Shown here one piece after another: positions 1 through 8,392 of a DNA stretch of 40,754 nucleotides. This DNA comes from JAWXTK01 sp044433645 (lineage in GTDB: Bacteria; Bacteroidota; Bacteroidia; Bacteroidales; Rikenellaceae), in contig JAWXTK010000021.1 in the NCBI GenBank assembly GCA_044433645.1, positions 1 through 40,754 on the forward strand, in the 5' to 3' direction. Each line of letters starts with the position of its first letter. The first letter of the stretch is position 1. Below the pieces are notes generated by a model. The model saw only the letters and a program-made list of their open reading frames with translations. It searched no databases and had not been told where the DNA came from. The position numbers and the translations under genes were made by a program.

Positions 1-25
1 CATTTGCAGGTTGAATTCAGCAATT

Positions 26-400
26 ATGAAATCAAAATTTATTACATCGTTTGCACTATGCGCATTAGTATTGGCTACAGCATGTAGCGAAGACGAAACA
101 GTAACTCCAGAAACTCCAACACTTTCAGCTACTTCATGGGCTAACGTAAATGCAGGAGAAGACTCAACAACTTTTGCTTTTACTTCTGATATAGCAGTAA
201 GCATGATAGTTAACGATCTTACTGGAGTTGTTGACCCAGACACAACTTCTGGAACATATACTTATGATGGCACCGATGTAGCTATTGAACTAGTTACTTT
301 ATTAGAAGACACAACTAATTACACAGGATCAATAGCTGATGATATCCTTTCTTTGTATAAAGGAGAAGAATTAGATGCTGTGGATTACACAAAATTATAA
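26..400 (+). CDS. small surface-type lipoprotein, function unknown
   Basis: A 125-residue protein that I do not recognise. The N-terminus is Met-Lys-Ser-Lys, then a hydrophobic stretch ending in a lipobox (Ala-Thr-Ala-Cys, Cys at residue 20) followed by Ser-Glu-Asp-Glu, an acidic sequence of the kind that follows the lipidated Cys in exported Bacteroidota lipoproteins. The mature part is acidic, rich in Thr, Asp and Ser, with no Cys and no motif I can name; it may be a small beta domain. I chose ATG at 26 because it puts the signal peptide at the terminus; an in-frame TTG at 11 would add only five residues. It is followed by a strong bidirectional terminator, so it is the last or only gene of its transcript; its promoter would be outside the window. 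Confidence 0.75.
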   Translation: MKSKFITSFALCALVLATACSEDETVTPETPTLSATSWANVNAGEDSTTFAFTSDIAVSMIVNDLTGVVDPDTTSGTYTYDGTDVAIELVTLLEDTTNYTGSIADDILSLYKGEELDAVDYTKL

Positions 401-467
401 GTACAAGAAGGTGAAAAGCCAATCAAGGATTAGAAACCTCAATTTGATTAAGCTGTTTAGCCAAAAC

Positions 468-509
468 AAAGAGCTGCATTTTCCATAGAGAAAATGCAGC
501 TCTTTTATA
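468..509. terminator. bidirectional rho-independent terminator
   Basis: A perfect 16-bp stem (468-483 pairs with 490-505) with a 6-nt loop, A-rich on the left and T-rich on the right. It lies between two convergent genes, the lipoprotein on the plus strand and the lsrF remnant on the minus strand, and could end transcripts from both sides. Confidence 0.9.
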
Positions 510-953
510 TTAGGCTTTCAATTCCTTATATAACTCCACAGCCATACACGAAGCATTCATTCTAAGTGCATCCTCAATACCAACAATCACATTGTCGTTA
601 AGTTCGGTAAGAAGTGTCGAACCTGCATCTGCACGCAAACAAATAGGTTTGTTAATATCAGCCGGAACGGTGCTAGTTAGTATTCCACGCGTACACATAA
701 TAGTGTCGGCATAAGGCATTAAAGGTGTGATATTCAGGTCTATACGCTCAAGGCCTGAAGTCGCCCCCATGATGAATCCATGGTCAAAGGCTAGCATTAC
801 ACTCTTGCCTGTTTCTTTGTTGAAAATACGCGAGAGTCTATCTTTCATACCCCACCCTTGGTTGTCAGCTCCCTTTATATGGAAACTTTGTTTTGCAACT
901 GGTACACCTACACTAAAACGGTTGCCTTCTCTTAAATCATCTAAATCTGCCAC
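510..953 (-). pseudogene. lsrF: lsrF remnant (phospho-AI-2 thiolase) with internal deletion
   Basis: LsrF is 3-hydroxy-5-phosphonooxypentane-2,4-dione thiolase, a class I aldolase-fold enzyme that ends autoinducer-2 breakdown; E. coli LsrF is about 290 residues. Residues 1-138 here match its N-terminal half closely: start MADLDD, RLSRIFN, VMLAFDHG, GLERID, MCTRGIL, and Asp-Ala-hydrophobic-Arg-hydrophobic-Asn. After SCMAV the sequence jumps straight to ELYKELKA and a stop, which resembles the extreme C-terminus of LsrF (E. coli ends in AYELYLSEKQ). About 145 residues are therefore missing in frame, including the barrel strands with the Schiff-base lysine. The start codon is GTG, with only about 190 bp of AraC-type coding sequence upstream and no promoter visible. 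I read it as inactive. A short, still-translated product cannot be excluded. Confidence 0.8.
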
Positions 954-1613
954 TCCTACGAGATATACGAGACCACAAAATTCTACTCTCTACGCTTTCA
1001 TGACCAATATTTCCAGCAACAACATTCACTAACTAACTACAAGGGTTGGTTTGAGAAAATATCTTACATTCTGGCCAATTACAACAGAGTACCAGGCGAT
1101 ATAATAGAGTCAGATGCTGACAGAGGCTACATTATCAGCTCAATGAAAAGCATACACAAGGAATACACCTCGCCTGATAGTTATTCCGAAGATATAATCT
1201 CGGGCGCAGTGGCGTCAATATTAAACATTTTGGCGCGCAATATAGAGAACAAATACCTAAACGGGGTGCAAAGCAATGGGCGTTTTAGTGAGATACTCAG
1301 GTATATAAATAATAATATTCTAACTCAAGATTCACTAAAAATATCGGTTTTAGCAGATAAATTTGGCGTATCACAAGGTTATTTCTCGCAATATTTCAAA
1401 AAGGAATCGGGCATGAACCTAGCAGAATACATCATCAAGGCCAAACTGCGCCTAGCCGAAACCTATATACTACACACCGACCAATCTTTAAAAGAAATAG
1501 CCTATGAGCTAAATTTTTCGGATTCGAGCCACCTATCCAACACCTTTAAACGTAACTACGGCATGAGAGTGCGCGAGTTTCGTCAGTGTAATGGCAACGT
1601 TTGCAGGGTGTAA
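954..1613 (+). pseudogene. AraC-family transcriptional regulator, 5'-truncated
   Basis: The C-terminal part is a complete AraC/XylS DNA-binding domain of about 100 residues with two helix-turn-helix units: the first includes LADKFGVSQGYFSQYFKK, the second LKEIAYELNFSDSSHLSNTFKR, followed by the usual Gly-Met..Val-Arg-Glu-Phe-Arg ending. The same frame is open and protein-like upstream of the first ATG (1143), from about 954 (YETTKFYSLRFHDQYFQ), which looks like the middle of the sensor domain of such regulators. An in-frame stop lies at 942-944, inside the lsrF remnant. Coding similarity therefore starts abruptly at the lsrF junction and the N-terminal sensor part is missing. A 156-residue protein starting at 1143 could still be made and bind DNA. 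Its targets are unknown. Confidence 0.72.
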
Positions 1614-1626
1614 ACTAGAGATAAAA

Positions 1627-1658
1627 TTTGGTTTTTGGAGCTTTTTGCTATAACTTTG
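1627..1658 (+). promoter_or_regulatory. Bacteroidota-type promoter of ppnP
   Basis: TTTG at 1627-1630, 20 nt, then TAACTTTG at 1651-1658. This is an exact match to the Bacteroidota primary sigma factor pattern (-33 TTTG, -7 TAnnTTTG), 28 nt before the ppnP start codon. Confidence 0.75.
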
Positions 1659-1686
1659 AGCCAAATAAATAACAAAAACTTATATC

Positions 1687-1968
1687 ATGTTTAATAAAAA
1701 CGAATACTTTGACGGTAAAGTTGCATCACTGGCCTTTGAGGGCGCAGAGGGCAAGGCAACAGCAGGCGTAATGGCAGCTGGAGAATATGAATTTGGTACA
1801 TCAACTATAGAAATCATGACTGTGATTTCGGGTGAAATGGATGTTAAACTTCCAGGTGAGAGCGAATTTAAAACTTACAAAAAATTTGAAACTTTCCAGG
1901 TAGCGAAAGACGTGAAGTTTGCTGTTCGCACAAGTGCTGATACGGCTTATCTTTGTCTTTACAAATAA
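1687..1968 (+). CDS. ppnP: pyrimidine/purine nucleoside phosphorylase PpnP
   Basis: A 93-residue single-domain cupin of the PpnP (YaiE, formerly DUF1255) family, which splits nucleosides with phosphate into base and ribose 1-phosphate in the cytoplasm. The family landmarks are present: N-terminal NEYF.GKV, then GVM..GEYEF, EMTVISG-type strand (here IMTVISGEMDV), LPGE, the FxV strand (FQVAKDVKF) and the C-terminal YLCLY. Length equals E. coli PpnP (94 residues). It is a single-gene unit with its own promoter just upstream and a strong terminator just downstream. Identification is confident; substrate range is taken from the family. Confidence 0.93.
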   Translation: MFNKNEYFDGKVASLAFEGAEGKATAGVMAAGEYEFGTSTIEIMTVISGEMDVKLPGESEFKTYKKFETFQVAKDVKFAVRTSADTAYLCLYK

Positions 1969-1981
1969 GGTTTAAATAGGT

Positions 1982-2022
1982 AAAAAATAGGCAAATGAAA
2001 TAATCATTTGCCTATTTTTTTA
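1982..2022. terminator. bidirectional terminator between ppnP and serB
   Basis: A perfect 17-bp stem (1982-1998 with 2004-2020) and a 5-nt loop, ending in a T-run on both strands. It lies between the converging ppnP (plus) and serB (minus). Confidence 0.92.
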
Positions 2023-2047
2023 TCTTATATTTGAACGAGGGCCTCGT

Positions 2048-3271
2048 TTAAATATCGTCGAAGTACGAATCCTTAAGCCCAATAAAGTACAAAATTCCGT
2101 CAAGACCTATCGTTGAAATAGACTGCTCAGCATTCTCTTTAACCTTGGGTTTAGCATGGAAAGCTATGCCCAGACCTGCATTGCTTAGCATAGGCAAGTC
2201 ATTAGCTCCGTCGCCTACGGCTATGGTTTGCGCGATGTTAACGTTCTCAACCTGAGAGATTAACCTCAACAATTCGGCCTTACGTTTACCGTCTACTATA
2301 TCGCCCAGGTGCTTACCCGTAAGTTTTCCGTTAACTATCTCTAGCTCGTTGGCATACACATAGTCAAAACCGTATTTTTGTTTAAGGTAGTTACCAAAAT
2401 AACTGAATCCACCCGAAAGAATCGCAGTTTTAAATCCAACTTTTTTGAGCATACACATAAGTCTTTCAAGTCCCTCGGTAATAGGCAGATTCTTAGCAAT
2501 ATCCTCCATAACAGACTCCTCTAAGCCCTCCAACATGGCAACCCTTTGCTTGAAACTCTCTGAAAAATCTATCTCGCCACGCATAGCAGACTCGGTAATA
2601 GCTCTAACCTTATCGCCCACCCCTGCTCTTTCGGCAAGCTCATCTATAACCTCGGTTGTAATAAGCGTAGAGTCCATATCAAAGCAAATAAGTCTACGGC
2701 AACGACGGAATAAATCGTCTTTTTGCAACGAAATATCAACGCTCAATTTATTAGAAAGTTCCATAAATTCGGCCTGCATAGCCAGCTTATTTGTAGGCGT
2801 ACCCCTAACCGAAAGCTCTATACAAGACTTGCTCGAACGCGAACTCTCATCCAGAGGAATACGTCCAGTAAGCCTGTGAATAGAGTCTATATTTAGGTTT
2901 TGCATGGCTACTACGTTAGTCACCTCGGCAATTTGCTTAGCCGTGATTCTACGACCCAAAACCGTTATAATATAACGATTTTTACCCTGCAAATCTACCC
3001 ATTCAGAGTACTCGCTCTCGCTCACGGGTGTGAAACGAATAGAAACACCAAGTTCATAGGCTTTCATCAATAAGTCTTTCATTATCTCCCCACTCTTGCT
3101 AGAGTTAGTCTGAAACAAAATACCCATAGACAGCGACTGATGTATATTAGCCTGGCCTATATCCAACACAAATGCGTCGTATTTTGCTAAAGTTTCCGTT
3201 AAAGCCGTGGTCACACCAGGCTTATCATCCCCCGAAATATTAATTTGAATAATTTCTACTTGGTCCTTCAT
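2048..3271 (-). CDS. serB: phosphoserine phosphatase SerB with N-terminal ACT domains
   Basis: Hydrolyses O-phosphoserine to serine, the last step of serine synthesis. The 407 residues hold two ACT-type segments (about 5-80 and 100-175; IIQINISGDDKPGVTTAL opens the first) and a C-terminal HAD phosphatase domain. HAD motifs: nucleophile DMDST at 198-202, the SGGF motif with its Ser near 286, and VGDGANDLPML near 355. The length matches two-ACT SerB proteins of Bacteroidota. It is the last gene of the minus-strand run gpsA-pgi-serB, 16 nt after pgi, and ends at the shared terminator. The ACT domains suggest feedback by an amino acid, probably serine; that is family knowledge. Confidence 0.95.
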   Translation of the reverse strand: MKDQVEIIQINISGDDKPGVTTALTETLAKYDAFVLDIGQANIHQSLSMGILFQTNSSKSGEIMKDLLMKAYELGVSIRFTPVSESEYSEWVDLQGKNRYIITVLGRRITAKQIAEVTNVVAMQNLNIDSIHRLTGRIPLDESSRSSKSCIELSVRGTPTNKLAMQAEFMELSNKLSVDISLQKDDLFRRCRRLICFDMDSTLITTEVIDELAERAGVGDKVRAITESAMRGEIDFSESFKQRVAMLEGLEESVMEDIAKNLPITEGLERLMCMLKKVGFKTAILSGGFSYFGNYLKQKYGFDYVYANELEIVNGKLTGKHLGDIVDGKRKAELLRLISQVENVNIAQTIAVGDGANDLPMLSNAGLGIAFHAKPKVKENAEQSISTIGLDGILYFIGLKDSYFDDI

Positions 3272-3287
3272 ATAAATTTTATTGTTT

Positions 3288-4634
3288 TTATTTCAATCGT
3301 GCCTTAATAGCCTCTGTTTCAGCTTCGTAACCAGGTTTTTCTAACAAGGCAAACATATTCTTTTTGTATTGTTCAACTCCAGGCTGATCAAAAGGATTAA
3401 CCCCCAAAATATAACCACTTATACCACACGCTTTCTCAAAGAAATAGATTAATTGGCCAATATTATAAGCATCTATCTTAGCCATTTCAACCCTAATATT
3501 AGGCACTCCACCGTCGACGTGAGCTAGCATAGTTCCGAGCTCTGCCATAGCATTAATCTCGCTTAATCGTTTGCCCGATAAGAAGTTAAGTCCATCAAGA
3601 TTATCATTCGTAGGCTCTAATTTAACGCAAGAAGCTGGCTCTGCGATGCTCACTAGAGTTTCAAACAAAGTGCGCTCGCCCTCTTGGATATACTGACCCA
3701 TAGAGTGCAAATCTGCTGTTAAAGTAACGCTCGCGGGGAAGATACCTTTGTTGTCTTTACCCTCGCTCTCGCCATAAAGTTGTTTCCACCACTCAGCTAC
3801 ATATTGCATCTTAGGCTCATAACTAGCCAAGATTTCTGTTTTGTAACCATTATTATAAAGTATGTTTCTAGCCACAGCATATTGAGCAGAAATATTGTCC
3901 TCAAAAGCAATACCCTCGCCCGTAGCAGCCTGCATATCACTAGCACCCTTAACCAAAGCCTCGATATCTACACCAGCCACAGCAAGTGGCAATAGCCCCA
4001 CAGGAGTCAACACAGAAAAACGACCACCAACATCATCTGGAATCACAAAAGTTTTGTAACCCATTTCATCAGACAAGGTTTTAAGCGCACCACGTGATGA
4101 GTCAGTAACTGCCACGATGCGCTCGCGCGCGCCCTCAATTCCGTAGCGAGCTTCTATTTCTTTTTTAAGTATTCTAAATGCGATTGCAGGCTCAGTGGTA
4201 GTGCCCGATTTTGAGATTATAACACACGAGATAGAGTAATCTTTCACGCCATCCAAAAGCTCAGATACATAGTCCTCGCTAATGTTTTGGCCAGCGAAAA
4301 TCACCGTAGGCTCGGTTTTGTTTTTGTGTAAATATGCAAAGCTATTGCCAAGTGCCTCTATTACAGCCTTAGCTCCCAAATAAGAGCCGCCTATGCCTGC
4401 AACTATCACTATCTCAGAGTTTTCTCTAAGTTTGGCTGCCGTTTGTTTTAACTCTTCAATAGCTTGTGAAGTGATAGAGCTAGGAAGGTTTACCCAACCC
4501 AAAAAGTCACTACCTGCACCTTTACCACTATGTAGCAAAGAGTTAGATGATGATGCAAGCTCTTTAAAAGATTCGATAGTGTTATCTCCCAAAAAATTTG
4601 AGATTTTGCTCAGGTCTAATTTTAGTGTATTCAT
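3288..4634 (-). CDS. pgi: glucose-6-phosphate isomerase
   Basis: Interconverts glucose 6-phosphate and fructose 6-phosphate in glycolysis and gluconeogenesis. The 448 residues match the shorter PGI form usual in Bacteroidota and Firmicutes. Visible signatures: GIGGSYLGAKAV near residue 81, SKSGTTTEPAIAFR (sugar-phosphate binding), the DVGGRFSVLTPVGLLP motif and the C-terminal NPFDQPGVE.YK motif with its catalytic Lys. It lies between gpsA (10 nt upstream) and serB (16 nt downstream) on the same strand, so the three are probably co-transcribed. No anomalies. Confidence 0.97.
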   Translation of the reverse strand: MNTLKLDLSKISNFLGDNTIESFKELASSSNSLLHSGKGAGSDFLGWVNLPSSITSQAIEELKQTAAKLRENSEIVIVAGIGGSYLGAKAVIEALGNSFAYLHKNKTEPTVIFAGQNISEDYVSELLDGVKDYSISCVIISKSGTTTEPAIAFRILKKEIEARYGIEGARERIVAVTDSSRGALKTLSDEMGYKTFVIPDDVGGRFSVLTPVGLLPLAVAGVDIEALVKGASDMQAATGEGIAFEDNISAQYAVARNILYNNGYKTEILASYEPKMQYVAEWWKQLYGESEGKDNKGIFPASVTLTADLHSMGQYIQEGERTLFETLVSIAEPASCVKLEPTNDNLDGLNFLSGKRLSEINAMAELGTMLAHVDGGVPNIRVEMAKIDAYNIGQLIYFFEKACGISGYILGVNPFDQPGVEQYKKNMFALLEKPGYEAETEAIKARLK

Positions 4635-4644
4635 AAGTTTAGTT

Positions 4645-5652
4645 TTATATTAGTTTACTAGTTAGGTTTGTCATAGTTTTTTTAACCGAGGCTTTTTTAT
4701 AAAGGATTTGATACATAGCATAAAGTATGGGCATATCAACTCCAAATTTCTCGTTAATGCGCATAATACATTCGGTAGCAAAATAACCTTCGGCCACCAT
4801 ATTCATCTCTATTTGGGTGCTAAAGACAGAATATCCCTTGCCTATCATAACCCCAAAGCGCCTATTACGGCTAAATTGCGAATAGGCCGTAACCAATAAA
4901 TCGCCCAAATAAGCCGACGAGGTTACATCACGAGACGAAGGATAGGTTTGCTCTAAAAAGCGCACCATTTCGGAGGTAGAATTTGAAATTAACACAGCCA
5001 AAAAGTTATCTCCATAACCCTGGCCTATTGCCACACCTACGGCTATGGCATAAATATTTTTAAGCACCGACGCATACTCAATGCCGTAAATGTCGGTGGA
5101 ATAATTAACCTTAATGTATTTTGAGCGCATTTTACTAGCCAACAGCCCTGCATTGTCCAAGCTCTTGCAAACCACAGTGATATACGACAATCTCTCAAGT
5201 GCAACCTCCTCGGCATGACAAGGCCCCGAGATAAGACCAATCTGATCGAAAGGAACGCCTAATTCTTTGTTTACATACTCAGCCACAGTGATAAGTTCCT
5301 CGGGCAAGATGCCTTTAATGGCCGAGACCACAAATTTATCGCTAAGATCAACTCTCACGGTAGAGAGCGTGTTTTTAAGGTAGGCCGAGGGCACAGCTAA
5401 GATGATAATATCTGCGCTATTTAGTATTTTGTTAATATCTGAACTGATAAATAATTTAGTTGTATCAAACTCAACATCAGAGAGATATTTGGGGTTATTT
5501 CCTTCGTCTAGGATGTGTTCTTTTACTATTTGATTTTGAATAAGCCACGAGACTTGATTCTCATTCTCTAGCAAGATTTTGACTATCGCCGTAGCCCACG
5601 AACCATAACCAATGACAGCACACGAAGAATTTTTATCTATTTTATATACCAT
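4645..5652 (-). CDS. gpsA: NAD(P)-dependent glycerol-3-phosphate dehydrogenase
   Basis: Reduces dihydroxyacetone phosphate to sn-glycerol 3-phosphate for phospholipid synthesis. The 335 residues show the N-terminal Rossmann motif (VIGYGSWATAI; the Ala after Trp, where many bacteria have Gly, is what I recall for Bacteroidales), the AIKGI segment with a conserved Lys, SGPCHAEEV, and the C-terminal-domain signature around EYASVLKNIYAIAVG with its catalytic Lys. It is the first gene of gpsA-pgi-serB and is transcribed away from purH; a promoter candidate lies 40-70 nt upstream. Confidence 0.94.
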   Translation of the reverse strand: MVYKIDKNSSCAVIGYGSWATAIVKILLENENQVSWLIQNQIVKEHILDEGNNPKYLSDVEFDTTKLFISSDINKILNSADIIILAVPSAYLKNTLSTVRVDLSDKFVVSAIKGILPEELITVAEYVNKELGVPFDQIGLISGPCHAEEVALERLSYITVVCKSLDNAGLLASKMRSKYIKVNYSTDIYGIEYASVLKNIYAIAVGVAIGQGYGDNFLAVLISNSTSEMVRFLEQTYPSSRDVTSSAYLGDLLVTAYSQFSRNRRFGVMIGKGYSVFSTQIEMNMVAEGYFATECIMRINEKFGVDMPILYAMYQILYKKASVKKTMTNLTSKLI

Positions 5653-5691
5653 TTTAAGTATCTTAGTTGCTTAATTTTTGTAAATATATGA

Positions 5692-5723
5692 CAAATATAC
5701 TTAAAACTTATTGAAATTTCAAG
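5692..5723 (-). promoter_or_regulatory. candidate promoter of gpsA-pgi-serB
   Basis: Read on the minus strand: CTTG (complement of 5720-5723), 20 nt, then TATATTTG (complement of 5692-5699). The -7 element is exact; the -33 has one mismatch. It is about 40 nt before the gpsA start. Confidence 0.55.
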
Positions 5724-5739
5724 ATTTTTACATTAAATA

Positions 5740-5771
5740 TTAGATAAAACCATGATATTTAATTATCTTTG
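5740..5771 (+). promoter_or_regulatory. candidate promoter of purH and the mre operon
   Basis: TATCTTTG at 5764-5771 matches TAnnTTTG exactly. The best -33 candidate, TTAG at 5740-5743, has the right spacing (20 nt) but one mismatch. It lies 35 nt before the TTG start of purH. Confidence 0.5.
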
Positions 5772-5806
5772 TATCTTAGTTATAAATCATTAAAATATTA
5801 CACAAA

Positions 5807-7327
5807 TTGAAAAAGATAAATAGTGCATTAATCTCAGTCTTTTACAAAGACGGACTAGAGCAAATCGTTAGAAAATTAGCAGAAAATAACGTTACTATCT
5901 ACTCTACTGGAGGAACTCTTAAATTCATCGAAGACCTTGGCATCGAGGCCATAGCAGTTGAAACTCTTACTGGCTACCCTTCAATTTTAGGTGGCAGGGT
6001 TAAAACTCTTCACCCAGGAGTATTTGGAGGCATCCTAGCTCGTCGTGATAATCCTCAAGACTTAGAGCAATTAGCAGAATATAAAATCCCAGAAATAGAC
6101 TTAACTATTGTAGACCTTTACCCTTTTGAGCAAACAGTTGCATCGGGAGCAGAACACCAAGCTATTATCGAAAAAATTGATATAGGTGGCATTTCGCTTA
6201 TCCGTGCTGGTGCTAAAAACTACAAAGACTCGGTTATCATAGGTTCTGTGGAGCAATACTCTGAGCTTTACACTATGCTTTGCGAGCAAGACTGTGCTAC
6301 TACACTTGAGCAACGTCGTTATTTTGCAGCTCAAGCATTTAATGTTAGTTCTCACTACGACTCAGCTATTTTCAACTATTTCAACGAGGAACAAAATATT
6401 CCTTCATTCAAATCTAGCATCAACAAAGGAACAACACTTCGTTATGGCGAAAACCCTCACCAAGAGGCTACTTTCTACGGAGACCTTGATAAAATGATAG
6501 AAAAACTTAATGGCAAAGAAATATCTTACAACAATATGTTGGATATAGACGCTGCACTTAACCTAATCGAAGAATTTAGTGAGCCTACATTTGCTATTTT
6601 AAAACACAATAACGCTTGTGGCGTGGCATCTCGCGCTACTCTTTTAGAGGCATGGAACGCAGCTCTAAGCTCTGACCCAGTATCGGCTTTTGGGGGCGTG
6701 CTTATCTGCAACCGCGAACTAGATGCTGCATCGGCTGAGCAAATCAACAAACTTTTCTTTGAAGTTATCTTAGCTCCTAGCTACTCTAGTGAGGCTCTTG
6801 AGATACTTAAACAAAAGAAAAACCGTATTATCCTTGTTCTTAAAGACACTACTCGCGCTAACTTCACTTTCCGTAGTCTGCTTAACGGCGTGGCACTTCA
6901 ACAACGCGACACTAAAGTCGGTGGTATAGATTCAGACATTAAAGTCTCTACAACACTTGCACCAACTGAAAGCCAAATCGAGGATATGATTTTTGGAAAT
7001 AAAGTAGTGAAAAACTCTAAGAGCAACGCTATTGTATTTGCAAAAGACAACATGATGATAAGCAGTGGTATAGGCCAAACTTCTAGAGTTGACGCCTTGC
7101 GCCAAGCTATTGACAAGGCTAAAAGCTTTGGTTTTGACCTAAAAGGAGCATCGCTTGCATCGGATGCTTTCTTCCCTTTTGCTGACTGCGTAGAGATAGC
7201 TCACAAAGAGGGTGTTACATCTATTATTCAACCTGGAGGCTCGGTTAGAGACCAAGACTCTATTGACTATTGCAATGCTAATGGACTAACTATGGTGTTC
7301 ACAGGCATGCGCCACTTTAAACACTAG
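5807..7327 (+). CDS. purH: bifunctional AICAR transformylase / IMP cyclohydrolase
   Basis: Carries out the last two steps of IMP synthesis. The 506 residues are the usual length for Bacteroidota PurH. The N-terminal IMP cyclohydrolase domain (about 1-190) shows STGGT, LGGRVKTLHP, DLYPFE and IDIGG..LIRA; the C-terminal transformylase domain shows LRYGENPHQ, the catalytic KHNNACG and FPFAD. The start must be near MKKINSALISV, and the only usual start codon there is TTG at 5807: an in-frame TAA lies at 5783-5785 and the codons between are ATC, ATT, AAA, ATA, TTA, CAC and AAA. Fourteen nt separate it from mreB, so purine synthesis and cell elongation genes probably share a transcript, a common Bacteroidales arrangement. 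Confidence 0.96.
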   Translation: MKKINSALISVFYKDGLEQIVRKLAENNVTIYSTGGTLKFIEDLGIEAIAVETLTGYPSILGGRVKTLHPGVFGGILARRDNPQDLEQLAEYKIPEIDLTIVDLYPFEQTVASGAEHQAIIEKIDIGGISLIRAGAKNYKDSVIIGSVEQYSELYTMLCEQDCATTLEQRRYFAAQAFNVSSHYDSAIFNYFNEEQNIPSFKSSINKGTTLRYGENPHQEATFYGDLDKMIEKLNGKEISYNNMLDIDAALNLIEEFSEPTFAILKHNNACGVASRATLLEAWNAALSSDPVSAFGGVLICNRELDAASAEQINKLFFEVILAPSYSSEALEILKQKKNRIILVLKDTTRANFTFRSLLNGVALQQRDTKVGGIDSDIKVSTTLAPTESQIEDMIFGNKVVKNSKSNAIVFAKDNMMISSGIGQTSRVDALRQAIDKAKSFGFDLKGASLASDAFFPFADCVEIAHKEGVTSIIQPGGSVRDQDSIDYCNANGLTMVFTGMRHFKH

Positions 7328-7341
7328 AAAAAAACTATAAA

Positions 7342-8361
7342 ATGGGACTTTTTTCACTAACACAAGAACTTGCTATTGACCTAGGCACAGCCAATACTAT
7401 CATTATTCATAATGGTAAGATTATGGTTGACGAGCCTTCAATAGTAGCACTTGATAGCCACTCAGGCAAATTAATTGCCATAGGTGCTCAGGCGCAACAG
7501 ATGCACGGCAAAACCCACCAAAACATAAAAACTATACGCCCACTTAAAGACGGTGTGATAGCTGATTTTAATGCTGCTGAGCTTATGCTGCGTGGCATGA
7601 TTAAGAAAGTTAAAACTTCGTCTCACATGTTTAGCCCTTCGCTTAAAATGGTTATTTGCATACCTTCGGGCTCTACTAACGTTGAGATACGTGCCGTTAG
7701 AGACTCGGGTGAGCACGCAGGTGGCCGCGAGGTAGCTATGATATTTGAACCTATGGCAGCAGCCTTGGGTGCAGGTATAGATGTGGAAGCACCTGAGGGT
7801 AATATGATAATTGACATAGGTGGTGGTACATCAGAGATTGCTTGTATTGCACTTGGTGGTATAGTTTGTAGCGAGAGCATCAATGTAGCTGGTGACGTGT
7901 TTACCGACGATATTCAAAGCTACGTACGCCAACAACACAACATACGTATAGGTGAGCGCACAGCCGAACAAATCAAAATAGCTGTGGGTGCTGTTACCTC
8001 TGAACTAGAGGATGAACCTGAGGATATAGTTGTAACAGGACCTAATATTTTGACCTCATTGCCTTCTACTATTAGCCTATCTTACAGCGAGATAGCTTAT
8101 GCACTAGAGAAGTCTATGGTTAAAATCGACGCTACAATCATGAAGGTATTAGAGATGGTTCCACCAGAGCTTTATGCTGATATTGTTAAAAACGGTGTTG
8201 CTCTAGCAGGTGGTGGTGCACTAATGCGTGGACTTGCAAAAAGGTTTCAAGACAAAACAAATATTCCATTTTATGTTGTCGAAGATCCTTTGCGCGCAGT
8301 AGCTCGTGGTACAGGCATAGCGCTTAAAAACATTAACAAATTCTCGTTCCTAATAAAATAA
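7342..8361 (+). CDS. mreB: rod shape-determining protein MreB
   Basis: Bacterial actin that forms filaments under the inner membrane and guides the elongation machinery. The 339 residues show phosphate-1 loop AIDLGTANT near the N-terminus, MVICIPSG, the second phosphate loop IDIGGGTSEIA and the C-terminal nucleotide motif ALAGGGALMRGL, all intact. The length is typical (335-345). It is followed by mreC, mreD, mrdA and rodA on the same strand. Start at ATG 7342. Confidence 0.97.
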   Translation: MGLFSLTQELAIDLGTANTIIIHNGKIMVDEPSIVALDSHSGKLIAIGAQAQQMHGKTHQNIKTIRPLKDGVIADFNAAELMLRGMIKKVKTSSHMFSPSLKMVICIPSGSTNVEIRAVRDSGEHAGGREVAMIFEPMAAALGAGIDVEAPEGNMIIDIGGGTSEIACIALGGIVCSESINVAGDVFTDDIQSYVRQQHNIRIGERTAEQIKIAVGAVTSELEDEPEDIVVTGPNILTSLPSTISLSYSEIAYALEKSMVKIDATIMKVLEMVPPELYADIVKNGVALAGGGALMRGLAKRFQDKTNIPFYVVEDPLRAVARGTGIALKNINKFSFLIK

Positions 8362-8392
8362 AACTCTGGCATACTAAACACTTTGAGGGTAA

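Noticed and set aside
727..1032. 101-residue plus-strand frame over the lsrF remnant
   Set aside because: It is in a different frame from the AraC coding sequence and lies antisense to clear LsrF sequence.
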